A stretch of DNA of 64,000 bases from Treponema saccharophilum DSM 2985 (GTDB lineage Bacteria > Spirochaetota > Spirochaetia > Treponematales > Treponemataceae). Both the position numbers and the translations under genes were made by a program. Shown here piece after piece: positions 18,717 to 27,201 of the stretch. Each line of letters begins with the position of its first letter. The first letter of the stretch is position 1. The notes under the pieces are model-generated. The model saw nothing but the letters and a program-made list of their open reading frames with translations, had not been told where the DNA came from and did not search any database. The stretch covers positions 33,007 through 97,006 of the forward strand of contig NZ_AGRW01000036.1 in assembly GCF_000255555.1 (NCBI RefSeq), read 5' to 3'.

Positions 18717-18744
18717 AAAAAAACCGCCCCGAAAAACGGGACGG
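18717..18744 (-). terminator. Terminator of the BI-1 family gene
   Basis: On the minus strand CCGTCCCG-TTTTT-CGGGGCGG (18724-18744) followed by seven T (18717-18723), just after the stop of the gene at 18753. Confidence 0.85.
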
Positions 18745-18752
18745 TCTCTTTC

Positions 18753-19490
18753 CTACCTCCGTTTTCCGAATATGCGGAGGACTGCGAGGAACAGGTTTAT
18801 GAAATCGAGGTAAAGCTCAAGCGCGGCGAGGATCGAAATTTTCTGGTAATCGTCGCTGCCGTTCGCGCTCTCGGCTATGCGGAAGAGCTTCTGCGTGTCG
18901 TATGCCGTAAGCCCGGTGAAAACCGCGACGCTCGCGACCGAGATGATGAAGTTGAGGAACGTCATCGGGTTTCCCGTCACGAGGTGGATTACGAACTGAA
19001 CCACATTCGCGATGATGATTCCGATTAAGGCCATAATCAGGTACTTTCCGAAAGACGAGAGATTTTTCTTCGTCGTCGCCCCGTACCAGCTCATGATTGC
19101 GAACATGGCGGCGCTGCCGAAGAACGCGGACGCTATCGAGCTTATCCGGTAGACGATGAATATCGTCGAGAGCGTTATCCCGTTCAGGACGGCGTAAACG
19201 AAAAACCCGATTGCCGCCGTTCCGAAAGAAATCTTCCTTATCATGGAAGAAAGCCACATCACCACGACAAATTCAGCGATGGCGAGCACCCAGAACCCAA
19301 TCATTCCGTTGCCGAAAAGCACCATGCCGAAGCGCGACAACCGCCCGTCCGCACCGAACACAGCGTTCGCGGCAAAGAAAGAAACAAACGCGCTCACAAA
19401 AAGAGCGAGCGACATCCAGCCGTATGTCTTTCCGATAAAGGAAGAACGTTCCTGCGCGGAAAGCTGGACTCCAGAATTGAACCCGACCAT
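18753..19490 (-). CDS. Bax inhibitor-1/YccA family membrane protein
   Basis: A 245-aa integral membrane protein with about seven hydrophobic helices and the BI-1 C-terminal signature (AYDTQKLFRIAE ... ALELYLDFINLFLAVLRIFG). Family members act as pH-sensitive calcium leak channels or protease modulators; the bacterial role is poorly defined. The start MVGFNSGVQ at 19490 has GGAGG 7 nt upstream and is preferred over an upstream ATG at 19529. A terminator follows the stop directly, so it is monocistronic. Confidence 0.92.
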   Translation of the reverse strand: MVGFNSGVQLSAQERSSFIGKTYGWMSLALFVSAFVSFFAANAVFGADGRLSRFGMVLFGNGMIGFWVLAIAEFVVVMWLSSMIRKISFGTAAIGFFVYAVLNGITLSTIFIVYRISSIASAFFGSAAMFAIMSWYGATTKKNLSSFGKYLIMALIGIIIANVVQFVIHLVTGNPMTFLNFIISVASVAVFTGLTAYDTQKLFRIAESANGSDDYQKISILAALELYLDFINLFLAVLRIFGKRR

Positions 19491-19548
19491 TTTCACCTCC
19501 AAGATGATAAGCGAGATATCCGGAAACACCCCGTTCCCGGCACGGCGA

Positions 19549-19557
19549 ATGATAGCA
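19549..19557 (-). promoter_or_regulatory. Extended -10 promoter of the BI-1 gene
   Basis: Minus strand TGCTATCAT, predicted start near 19542, leader of about 52 nt containing the GGAGG site. No convincing -35. Confidence 0.45.
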
Positions 19558-19613
19558 GAGTTCGCGACAATAAAAAAGAAGCACGCGCCGCCATCATTGT
19601 TCGCGATATAAAA

Positions 19614-19642
19614 TTGTAATTATTACACTTTTATTGTAGAAT
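19614..19642 (+). promoter_or_regulatory. Promoter of the Fur/PerR gene with overlapping Per-type box
   Basis: TTGTAA (19614-19619), a 17-bp spacer and TAGAAT (19637-19642). The -35 region contains the perfect palindrome TGTAATTATTACA (19615-19627), close to the 7-1-7 PerR box TTATAATnATTATAA. Binding there would block polymerase, giving autoregulation. Predicted start (~19649) is only about 4 nt before the ATG. Confidence 0.8.
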
Positions 19643-19652
19643 CAATTCCATT

Positions 19653-20093
19653 ATGATGGAAAAGAATTTTTCTCAGGCAATTGCCGCAAAAGGAATCAGA
19701 CCCTCGATGCAGAGGACCGCAATCTACGAATATCTCTGCACGCACCCGACACATCCGACGGTGGATGCCGTCTACCGCTCGCTTTCGGCGACGCATCCGA
19801 CGCTCTCCCGCACCACGGTCTACAGCACGCTGCGGCTTCTCGCGGAGCACGGGCTTGTCCAGGCGATAACGATAGAGGACGACGAGCTCAGGTACGACGC
19901 GGAGACGAAGCCGCATATCCATTTCAAATGCCGGAAATGCGGGCGAATCGACGACGTTTTCATCGGCGGGAAAATCGTCGAATTCAACTCGACGTGCGCA
20001 TCGTCCGTCGGGAACGGCTGCAAGGTGGACGCGATACAGACGAACGTGTGGGGGCTGTGCGCGGAATGCGCCGCAAAAAGCGCGTCATCATAA
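19653..20093 (+). CDS. Fur/PerR family metalloregulator
   Basis: A 146-aa Fur-family repressor. The winged helix (GIRPSMQRTAIYEYL ... SRTTVYSTLRLLAEHGLV) is followed by the metal site segment PHIHFKCRKCG and a second CxxC (CAEC) near the C-terminus, the structural zinc site of PerR/Fur/Zur. The self-operator resembles a Per box, so a peroxide-sensing PerR is the best guess; Fur or Zur cannot be excluded. No Shine-Dalgarno precedes the start, and the predicted leader is only a few nucleotides. Confidence 0.9.
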   Translation: MMEKNFSQAIAAKGIRPSMQRTAIYEYLCTHPTHPTVDAVYRSLSATHPTLSRTTVYSTLRLLAEHGLVQAITIEDDELRYDAETKPHIHFKCRKCGRIDDVFIGGKIVEFNSTCASSVGNGCKVDAIQTNVWGLCAECAAKSASS

Positions 20094-20173
20094 GAAAAGC
20101 AGGCGCGCAAACGCGTTTATCAACATGGCGCAATGCTCCGATAATCTAAGGAAATCCGTTCAGCCGGAACAGC

Positions 20174-20221
20174 GCCGGGATTTTTTTGAGGAACATCCCG
20201 GCTCGGGCTGCCGATTTTTTT
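20174..20221 (+). terminator. Terminator-like hairpins after the Fur/PerR gene
   Basis: GCCGGGAT...ATCCCGGC (20174-20202) and an overlapping CGGC...GCCG ending in ATTTTTTT (T run 20215-20221). The two stems share bases and are mutually exclusive. It lies between the regulator and the ankyrin gene and most simply separates their transcripts. Confidence 0.55.
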
Positions 20222-20246
20222 CCAAACAGATTTTCAGGAGAACAGA

Positions 20247-23048
20247 ATGAAACTAACCGTCAAGAACGTTTTGCTCGCCGCGGGAATTCCTGCCGCGACG
20301 CTCGCGCTGCTTATGGCATCATGCGCCTCATCCCCGAAAAACGTCACGATACAGGAGCTTATCAGGGAGGGGAGGTTCGACGAGGCGAAACAGCTGTTCG
20401 CGACGCAGGACGTGAACGAGACGGACTCCGAAGGGAACACCGCCCTGCACATCGCCGCGCAGATGGACGAATCGGACCTCGTCAACTTCCTTATAATAAA
20501 GGGCGCCGACCAGCAGATAAAAAACAAATTCGGCGACACGCCGCTCCACGCGGCCGTCAAGAACAACGCCGTCCATTCCGGCGCGACGCTCACGCTCTAC
20601 CGCGCAAACATTTTCGAGAAGGACGCCTCGGGGAACACGCCGCTTGAGATTTCGCTGTCGAAGGGCGACGAGTGGTACAACATAATGATAAACCACCAGA
20701 CGGGAAAGCTCCGCGACATAAACGGAGAATCGATCGTCCATTATTTCGTGAGGACGCGGAACGAGAAGGCAATCGACTGCTGCATCGAGCAGGGGCTCGA
20801 GCTTTCCGTGGAGGACGACAGCGGAACGACGCCGCTCAAGCTCGCTTACAAATCCCCGAACGACTACAGCGCGATGAGGATTGCCGCGAAGCTCATCCTT
20901 GCCGGAACGCCGAGAGCGGGGGGCGACTTCGACTACTTCGAGAAGGCGGTCTCAAGCCACAACCCGCTCTACCGGTTCGACGACGGGCAGACGCCGCTCC
21001 ACATCGCCACGCTCTCCGACCACACGGGAATTGTCGAGTACATCCTCAAGGAGCCTACGACAATCCCGATGGCAAGCCTTCTCTCGGCGCAGGACATTTC
21101 CGGCGCGACGCCGCTTCACGAGGCGGTACGGTGGGGCAAGGTGCAGACGGCAAGCGCGCTCATCAGCGCCGGGGCGAACGTCGATGCGCGCGACAACCTC
21201 GGGAACACGCCGATTCTGCTGACGATGCCGGACGGCGTCCAGAACGACCTCTACCAGCTTCTCATCAGAAGCCGCGCGAACGTGAACCAGAAGGACATGT
21301 TCGGAGACTGCGTCCTCCACAAGGCGACGATGAACAGGACGTCGACGGAAATCCTCGCGCTCCTCATCGACTCGGGCGCGCAGGTGAACGAGCGCAACAA
21401 GCAGGGCGTGACCCCGCTTGCGCTGGCAATCGACAACGGCGTCACGGAGCACATCGATTTCTACGCGAAGCACGGCGCCGACATATACGCGGAGGACATG
21501 AACGGGCTCACCCCGATAAGCCGCGCGATGAAAACGGACTCGTTCGAGATTCTCAAAAGCCTAATCTCCAGCAAGAACGTGAACACGAAGGATTCGGGCG
21601 GAAACACGCCGCTCCACCTCGCGATAAACGAGAACTGCTCGAACGAATTCCTCGAATACCTCATCGGGGAAGGCGCCGACTCCAACGCGCGCAATTCAAG
21701 CGGCGACTCGGTGCTGTTCCTCGCGACGCAGAAGAACAGGAAGACGGCAGGCGAGCTTCTCCTCGCGAACGGCGCGGATATTTTCGCGACGAACACGAAG
21801 AACAACTCGCCCCTCCGCGTCGCGCTGACGAACGAGAAAGTCCAGGACTGGTTCATCAATTCTGAGACGCTGCTCATGAGGGACGGAAGCGGGAATTCGC
21901 CGCTCCATTACGCCGCCGAATGGAAATACGACAAGGCGACGAAAATGCTCATCGAGCGCGGCTCCGACGTAAACGCCGTAAACGCGAACGGCGAGACGGC
22001 CGTATTCTCCGCGGTGAAGAACAACGGGGCATCGATAATCGACATACTCGTGAAGAACGGGGCAATAGTCGATTCCCGCGACGAGAAGGCGCGCGACAAT
22101 CTCGGCAACACGCCCCTCCACGCGTGCGTGAAATGGGACGCCACGAACGCCGCAAAGAAGCTCATCTCCTACGGCGTCGACGTCGACGCGCAGAACCTGA
22201 GCGGGCGGACGGCGCTCAGCGAGACGTGCAGGACGGGCAGAAAGGACATGGCTGTCCTCCTCATCGACTCGGGCGCGAACGTGAACGCGACGGACACGCT
22301 CGGACGGACGGTCCTGATGGACGCGGTCCAGGGGCAGAATCTCGACATGGTGAAGCTTCTTCTGAACAACGGCGCGAATGCCGGCGTCCAGGACATGAAC
22401 GGGCGGAGCGCATACCACGACGCCGCGCAGACGGGAAAAATCGAAATCATAAACGCGATACGCGATGTCGGCGGGAACCCGCTCTCGCGCGCAGCGAACG
22501 GGGACACTCCCCTCTCGCTCGTGTTCGGAAGCGACGAGCAGGTGATAAAGGCCGTGCTCGGGACGAACACCACGATTGTCGACAGCGACGGAAACACGCC
22601 CGTCCACATCGCGGTCGAAAAGCACGCAAGCCAGAAAATACTCAAGATGCTGCTCGGCTCCGGATACCCCGTCAGCCAGAGGAACGGAAAGGGCGTCACC
22701 GCGCTGCACATCGCAGTCACGGAAAATCTCCGCACGCTCGCGCTGATTCTCCTCGAAAACGGCGCAGACCCGTTCCTCGCGACGAACGACGGGCAGAATC
22801 CGATAACGCAGGTTTTCAAGACGAAGAACACGTACATCCTCGACGCGATTGTCAAATACAACGCGAAGAAAACGGACGCGCAGGGAGACTCGATTCTCCA
22901 CTACGCCGCCAGAAGCGCGGACGAGGAGACGGCGAAGCACCTCGTGGAGCTGGCGCTCAGCAAAACGCAGCGGAACATCTCGGGCGAGACGCCCGCACAG
23001 ATGGCGGCGCGCTGGGGACGCCCGGAAATCGCGGAAATTCTGAAATAA
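20247..23048 (+). CDS. Ankyrin-repeat lipoprotein
   Basis: A 933-aa lipoprotein with leader ending LMASC (Cys26). Almost the whole mature protein is about two dozen ankyrin repeats, recognised by repeated G(N/D)TPLH-A and LL--GA(N/D)-(N/D)A-(N/D) patterns. A few units are degenerate, such as the parts with NHQTGKLRDINGESIVHYF. Ankyrin repeats bind proteins; here the solenoid should lie in the periplasm or on the cell surface. AGGAG precedes the ATG and a strong terminator follows at 23071. It stands alone on its strand; the nearest upstream gene is the Fur/PerR regulator. Partner unknown. Confidence 0.92.
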   Translation: MKLTVKNVLLAAGIPAATLALLMASCASSPKNVTIQELIREGRFDEAKQLFATQDVNETDSEGNTALHIAAQMDESDLVNFLIIKGADQQIKNKFGDTPLHAAVKNNAVHSGATLTLYRANIFEKDASGNTPLEISLSKGDEWYNIMINHQTGKLRDINGESIVHYFVRTRNEKAIDCCIEQGLELSVEDDSGTTPLKLAYKSPNDYSAMRIAAKLILAGTPRAGGDFDYFEKAVSSHNPLYRFDDGQTPLHIATLSDHTGIVEYILKEPTTIPMASLLSAQDISGATPLHEAVRWGKVQTASALISAGANVDARDNLGNTPILLTMPDGVQNDLYQLLIRSRANVNQKDMFGDCVLHKATMNRTSTEILALLIDSGAQVNERNKQGVTPLALAIDNGVTEHIDFYAKHGADIYAEDMNGLTPISRAMKTDSFEILKSLISSKNVNTKDSGGNTPLHLAINENCSNEFLEYLIGEGADSNARNSSGDSVLFLATQKNRKTAGELLLANGADIFATNTKNNSPLRVALTNEKVQDWFINSETLLMRDGSGNSPLHYAAEWKYDKATKMLIERGSDVNAVNANGETAVFSAVKNNGASIIDILVKNGAIVDSRDEKARDNLGNTPLHACVKWDATNAAKKLISYGVDVDAQNLSGRTALSETCRTGRKDMAVLLIDSGANVNATDTLGRTVLMDAVQGQNLDMVKLLLNNGANAGVQDMNGRSAYHDAAQTGKIEIINAIRDVGGNPLSRAANGDTPLSLVFGSDEQVIKAVLGTNTTIVDSDGNTPVHIAVEKHASQKILKMLLGSGYPVSQRNGKGVTALHIAVTENLRTLALILLENGADPFLATNDGQNPITQVFKTKNTYILDAIVKYNAKKTDAQGDSILHYAARSADEETAKHLVELALSKTQRNISGETPAQMAARWGRPEIAEILK

Positions 23049-23070
23049 AGCAAACCGGGCGGAATATTAT

Positions 23071-23107
23071 CGGGGGTGCGGAGTTCGTTCCGCGCCCCGT
23101 TTTTTTT
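23071..23107 (+). terminator. Terminator of the ankyrin gene
   Basis: CGGGGGTGCGGA...TCCGCGCCCCG stem (one bulge) followed by eight T. Confidence 0.9.
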
Positions 23108-23143
23108 CGGGACGGAGAATGCGAGGAATCCGCCCGGCAACCA

Positions 23144-24253
23144 TCACTCGATTTCGCGCCACCATTTCTGCCGGAACATGGAAAGGTCGTCCTTCGTCAA
23201 ATCGACAGTCTCGCCTATTTTCGGGGTGATGAACCGGAGTCCGGTCTCCTCCGCATGAGATACGAAGCGCTCGACGGAATCGTCCCACGCATGGTCGGAA
23301 AGGACGAACGCGCCCCAATGGACGGGCATCGCGAGTTTCGCCCCCACCGCCGCCATCGCGTCCGCCCCCTCCTCCGGGAACGAATGAATGCGCGCCCATC
23401 TCGTGCTGTATTGCCCACATTCCATCAGCGCGAAATCTGAATCCCCGTATTTCTCGCGGATTTTTCCGTAATGGGTGGAGAACCCGGAATCCCCGTTGTA
23501 GAAAACCTGCCTTCCGCCCGCCTGTATGACCCAGCTCGCCCACAGCGTCCCGTTCCTGCCGGTAAGCCATCTTCCAGAAAAATGCTGGGCAGGCGTGCAC
23601 GCGACCGTCACCCCGTCATCCCCGGCGCTCTCCTCCCACCACGCGAGGTTCTCGACTTTCGCCATGTCGAACTTCCATTTCCTGAGGTGCGCCTCGACGC
23701 CGAGGGGAACGATTACCCGCCGGACTTTCGGGGAAATCGCCTTCATCACCGAGTAGTCGAGATGGTCGTAGTGGTCGTGCGAGATAATCATCACGTCGAT
23801 TTGGGGAAGGCTGTCCACGGTGACGGGGCATTTCGTGAAGCGCTTCACCCCTATCCACGAAACGGGCGAGAGCTTCTCGCTGAAAACGGGGTCGATAAGG
23901 ATGTTCTTTCCCGCGACCTGAACCAAGACGGAAGAATGCCCGAACCACGTCACCGTGAACTCGCCGTCTGAAGGCGCGGCACTGAACGAAGGCTCGGCAA
24001 GAGGAAGCGCAGTCTTCGGGCGCGCGCCCTTCGTCGAGGCGTGATTTCCCCCGGCGGAGGAATCGTCCGTCATGAGCCTGACATCATCCTCGTTGCGGAA
24101 GGATTTTCCGTCGTAGTTGGCGGCGCGGCGGGCATAGTCCTCGCGGTCCGATTTCGACGGCTTCCCGCCGACGCCGGGCAGGAAAAGGACAGCATACACC
24201 GGCACCACAAGCACAAAAAGAACGGCTGCAATCAGAACCATACATCTCCTCAT
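23144..24253 (-). CDS. Metallo-beta-lactamase-fold hydrolase (NAPE-PLD/UlaG-like), membrane-anchored
   Basis: A 369-aa protein with an N-terminal hydrophobic anchor (about residues 4-25), then an MBL fold. The metal motif SHDHYDHLD and TWFGHSSVLVQVAGKNILIDP mark the UlaG/NAPE-PLD-like branch. Further ligands are the AQHFSGR, NGDSGF and MPVHWGAF histidines and aspartate. Family members cleave phosphodiester or lactone bonds; N-acyl-phosphatidylethanolamine is one possible substrate. ATG at 24253 is preferred (GGGAGG at 5 nt); a GTG at 24259 overlaps the ribosome-binding site. Confidence 0.87.
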   Translation of the reverse strand: MRRCMVLIAAVLFVLVVPVYAVLFLPGVGGKPSKSDREDYARRAANYDGKSFRNEDDVRLMTDDSSAGGNHASTKGARPKTALPLAEPSFSAAPSDGEFTVTWFGHSSVLVQVAGKNILIDPVFSEKLSPVSWIGVKRFTKCPVTVDSLPQIDVMIISHDHYDHLDYSVMKAISPKVRRVIVPLGVEAHLRKWKFDMAKVENLAWWEESAGDDGVTVACTPAQHFSGRWLTGRNGTLWASWVIQAGGRQVFYNGDSGFSTHYGKIREKYGDSDFALMECGQYSTRWARIHSFPEEGADAMAAVGAKLAMPVHWGAFVLSDHAWDDSVERFVSHAEETGLRFITPKIGETVDLTKDDLSMFRQKWWREIE

Positions 24254-24525
24254 CTTCACCTCCCATCAGCAGGATAGAAATGTACGGGAACTTCGGGAAT
24301 AAGGCAAGGATTCCGCGCCCCAAACATAAGGAATCGCTCATGTCAGGGAAATTTTACAATTCCGCGGTGGCTTCAGAATTTCCGCGGTGGTACAGTTACC
24401 CGTCCCGAACCGAGGCGCATGCCGCACACTCGGGACACGTCCATAAAAACGAAGGGCATCCCCAAATCCGTACCGGTTTTTGCGGGCGCCCTTCAAAATC
24501 CATGCGTTTTTTCAGGGAGGCGCCC
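24254..24525. promoter_or_regulatory. Divergent region with structured leader before TspO
   Basis: Contains two copies of TTCCGCGGTGG exactly 20 bp apart (24360-24370, 24380-24390). A stem GTCCCGA/TCGGGAC (24402-24408 with 24430-24436) encloses GGCgcatGCC, and a further stem GAAGGGC/GCCCTTC (24451-24457 with 24488-24494) ends about 20 nt before the TspO ribosome-binding site. This could be a cis-regulatory RNA or an operator pair. It matches no riboswitch class that I recognise. Confidence 0.45.
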
Positions 24526-25014
24526 ATGAACGAGAGGAAAAGAGGAACGAAGGCTGCCGCAGCAATAGCAGTGGCAATCCCGCTCGCAGCAGGCGGGCTG
24601 TCGGCGCTCATAAGCTCTGACGCGATGAGACAGTATGCGAGCATGCCAAAACCGCCGCTCTCGCCGCCGCCATGGGTTTTCCCGCTTGCATGGACAATCC
24701 TCTACGCGCTGATGGGCGCCGCAAGCTTCCTGATATACGCGTCATCGGAGGAAAAAAAGGAAGGCGCACGGAAAAAGGCGCTCGCGCTCTATGCGCTCCA
24801 GCTTTTCCTGAATTTCATATGGTCGCCCCTCTTCTTCAACGGGGGAATGGCGCGTCTCTCGCTCGCCGTCCTCATCCTCCTGTGGATGTCCGTCGCGGCG
24901 CTGATATTCTTCGCGGGAAAAACGGGGAAGGCTCCGGCGGCGCTTCTTATTCCGTACCTCGCATGGCTCACGTTCGCGGGATATCTGAACGCGGCCGTCG
25001 CCATCGCACAATGA
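24526..25014 (+). CDS. tspO: TspO/MBR family protein
   Basis: A 162-aa membrane protein with five hydrophobic helices. Family hallmarks are present: MPKPPLSPPPWVFPLAWTILYALMG near residues 45-70, then ALQLFLNFIWSPLFF and the C-terminal PYLAWLTFAGYLNAAV. TspO binds porphyrins and steroids and modulates tetrapyrrole or stress responses. The ATG at 24526 has GGGAGG 5 nt upstream; an in-frame extension to 24280 lacks a ribosome-binding site and runs through the structured leader. Confidence 0.93.
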   Translation: MNERKRGTKAAAAIAVAIPLAAGGLSALISSDAMRQYASMPKPPLSPPPWVFPLAWTILYALMGAASFLIYASSEEKKEGARKKALALYALQLFLNFIWSPLFFNGGMARLSLAVLILLWMSVAALIFFAGKTGKAPAALLIPYLAWLTFAGYLNAAVAIAQ

Positions 25015-25223
25015 CGAGGGATGACAGGGCAGTATTTCACGGAAATTCCGCTCCGTCATTCCTCGTGCATTAATTCGGAACGGACGTTTTTCGGCTCCAT
25101 TTCGAGTTTCTGCTATCCGCAACAGCGCATAACTAGACCTGCCCGGTGACTTCGTTATCGCCCAGGTCGACGAGTTCAAATACGTGCAGACAGCACTTTT
25201 TTTTGAACATCGCATTTTCAGGC
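25015..25223. other. Intergenic stretch with palindromes and a possible small RNA
   Basis: 25012-25065 holds CGAGGGATGAC...GTCATTCCTCG, a REP-like stem with an ATTTCACGGAAAT core. 25134-25166 forms GACCTG...CAGGTC with an inner stem, and 25184-25200 reads GTGCagacaGCAC followed by eight T. That is the shape of a small RNA with a terminator on the plus strand, but no promoter is clear. The minus strand of the same part reads as a 25-codon frame (MFKKKCCLHVFELVDLGDNE...). Nothing is certain. Confidence 0.3.
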
Positions 25224-25266
25224 AACCTGTTCTGAAACCGAGGTTTCAGAACAGGTTTTCTTTTTT
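25224..25266 (+). terminator. Strong hairpin terminator
   Basis: A 15-bp perfect stem AACCTGTTCTGAAAC/GTTTCAGAACAGGTT with a CGAG loop, followed by TTTTCTTTTTT on the plus strand. It ends rightward transcripts (TspO or a small RNA) in front of the convergent ABC gene. Confidence 0.85.
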
Positions 25267-25268
25267 AT

Positions 25269-27161
25269 TCATGAAAGGACAAACGCGCCCGTGTAGAGCT
25301 GCCAGTATCGTCCGCGGCGCGCGAGAAGCTCTTCGTGAGTGCCGCTTTCGATTACGGCGCCGCGCTCGAACACGACGATGACATCCGCGTTCCTGACCGT
25401 CGAAAGCCGGTGCGCTATCACGAAAACGGTGCGTCCCTTCATGAGCCTGTCCATCCCCTGCTGGATGAGGCGCTCCGTCCTCGTGTCTATCGAGCTCGTC
25501 GCCTCGTCAAGGATGAGCACCGGCGGGTCGGCTACGGCGGCGCGCGCAATCGACAGGAGCTGTCTCTGCCCCTGCGATATTTCCGAGCCGCCGCCCGTCA
25601 GAACCGTGTCGTATCCGTCGGAAAGCTTTCTGATGAACGAATCGGCGTTCGCGAGCTTTGCGGCAGCCTCGACCTGCGCGTCGGACGCGTCGAGATTCCC
25701 GTAGCGGATGTTATCCCTGACCGACGCCGTAAAAAGGTGCGTGTCCTGCAGTACCATGCCGAGCGCGCGGCGAAGGCTTCCCTTCCGTATGTCCTTCACC
25801 GGAATTCCGTCGAACAGGATTTCGCCGTGACCGTCACCGACATCGTAGAATCGCGCGATGAGGTTCGCGACGGTTGTCTTCCCCGACCCCGTCGAGCCGA
25901 CAAGCGCGATTCTCTGCCCTGCCGCCGCCTTTATCGAAACGTTCCGCAAAACGGGGGTCCCCTCGACGTAGCTGAAATCGACATTGCCAATCGAGACGTC
26001 GCCGCGGAGCCTTTTGAGCTGCCCCGTCCCGGAATCCTTCCACGCCCATTCGCCGGTACGCGCGAAGCTCTCGGAAACATGAGTCCATCCGAGCGAATCC
26101 ATGAATTCGGACGCGTTGACGAGCGACACATCGCCGTCGTCGACCTCGGCCTTCTCATCGATGACGGCAAAAATCCGCTCGGCACCCGCAAGCGCGTTCA
26201 GAATCGAGTTGAACTGCTGGCTCATCTGCGAAAGCGGGCGCGAGAAATTCCTGAGCGACTGGAGGAAGCTGGCGACAGTTCCTATGTCCATGCGCCCGAG
26301 GATTACGAGGAACGCCCCTGCTATCGCGCAGAGCGCATACTGCGCGTGGCTCATGTTGTTCATGAGCGGCCCGAGTATCGAGGCGTAGGTGTTCGCACTT
26401 GTGCCGGACTCGCAGAGCATGTCGTTCAGCCCGGCGAACTGCTCGCACGACTTTTTCTCCCTCCCGAAGACCGTGACGACCTTCTGCCCCTCGACAAGCT
26501 CCTCGATAAAGCCGTTCACCTTCGCGATGTTCGCCTGCTGGCTCCTGAACGCCGCCGCCGAGCGCTTCCCAATCCGAGAGACGACGAGCATTATGACGGC
26601 TACCGTCGCGACGACGAGAACGGCAAGCGGGACGCTCAGCACTAGCATCATGACGAAAATTCCTGACACCTGGAAAAGCGCGGTAAAGAGCTGCGGGACG
26701 GTCTGGCTGAACATGTCGCGGAGCGTGTCTGTGTCGTTCGTGAAAAGCGACATCGTCTCGCCGTGCGTCCTCGAATCGTGGAAGCGGACGGGAAGCTCCT
26801 GAAGCCGGCAAAAAAGGTCGCGCCTGACAGCAAGCAGCGTCCCGGTCGATATTTTCAGCAGGATGCGCGCGGACAAAAAAGAGCAGAGCGCGCCGCAGAC
26901 GTATATTCCCGCCATGACGGAGACGATGCGCAGGAGCCCCGCCATATCCGCGCCTTTTTTCCCGACAAGCGGGATTATGTAGTCGTTTATGGCAGGCTTG
27001 AGCAGGTATGCGCCGGCAACCTCGGAAAAGGCAGACACGACGACGCATACAAAAACGACAGGCCAAAGCGCCCTGAATTTTCCCATGTAGGAAAGAAGGC
27101 GGAGGATTGTCCTCGCCGCGTTCCTCGGTTTCTGCGTCCCCCTCATTTTTACTGGTGGCAT
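25269..27161 (-). CDS. ABC exporter half-transporter (subunit with intact Walker B Glu)
   Basis: A 630-aa fused membrane/ATPase protein with six N-terminal helices, then an ATP-binding domain. Walker A is GSTGSGKTT, Walker B LILDEATSS with the catalytic Glu, and the H-loop is IAHRLSTV. Its signature motif is ISQGQ rather than LSGGQ. Such a deviant signature is expected in one subunit of heterodimeric exporters (TM287/288 or BmrCD type), pairing with a partner lacking the catalytic Glu. That partner is directly upstream. Start chosen at 27161 (GGGGGG upstream). Likely a multidrug or lipid exporter; substrate unknown. Confidence 0.9.
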   Translation of the reverse strand: MPPVKMRGTQKPRNAARTILRLLSYMGKFRALWPVVFVCVVVSAFSEVAGAYLLKPAINDYIIPLVGKKGADMAGLLRIVSVMAGIYVCGALCSFLSARILLKISTGTLLAVRRDLFCRLQELPVRFHDSRTHGETMSLFTNDTDTLRDMFSQTVPQLFTALFQVSGIFVMMLVLSVPLAVLVVATVAVIMLVVSRIGKRSAAAFRSQQANIAKVNGFIEELVEGQKVVTVFGREKKSCEQFAGLNDMLCESGTSANTYASILGPLMNNMSHAQYALCAIAGAFLVILGRMDIGTVASFLQSLRNFSRPLSQMSQQFNSILNALAGAERIFAVIDEKAEVDDGDVSLVNASEFMDSLGWTHVSESFARTGEWAWKDSGTGQLKRLRGDVSIGNVDFSYVEGTPVLRNVSIKAAAGQRIALVGSTGSGKTTVANLIARFYDVGDGHGEILFDGIPVKDIRKGSLRRALGMVLQDTHLFTASVRDNIRYGNLDASDAQVEAAAKLANADSFIRKLSDGYDTVLTGGGSEISQGQRQLLSIARAAVADPPVLILDEATSSIDTRTERLIQQGMDRLMKGRTVFVIAHRLSTVRNADVIVVFERGAVIESGTHEELLARRGRYWQLYTGAFVLS

Positions 27162-27201
27162 CGTACATTCCCCCCAACAAGACGTTTCTTGCCGCGCATT
27201 C

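Noticed and set aside
24360..24395. T-box riboswitch (CCGCGGTGGTAC resembles the T-box GGTGGTACCGCG)
   Set aside because: The order of elements is wrong, there is no complete T-box sequence or stem I, and TspO is not an amino-acid gene.
25150..25190. tRNA gene (GTTCAAAT looks like a T-loop)
   Set aside because: Flanking bases do not pair as a T stem, and no acceptor stem or anticodon arm can be drawn.
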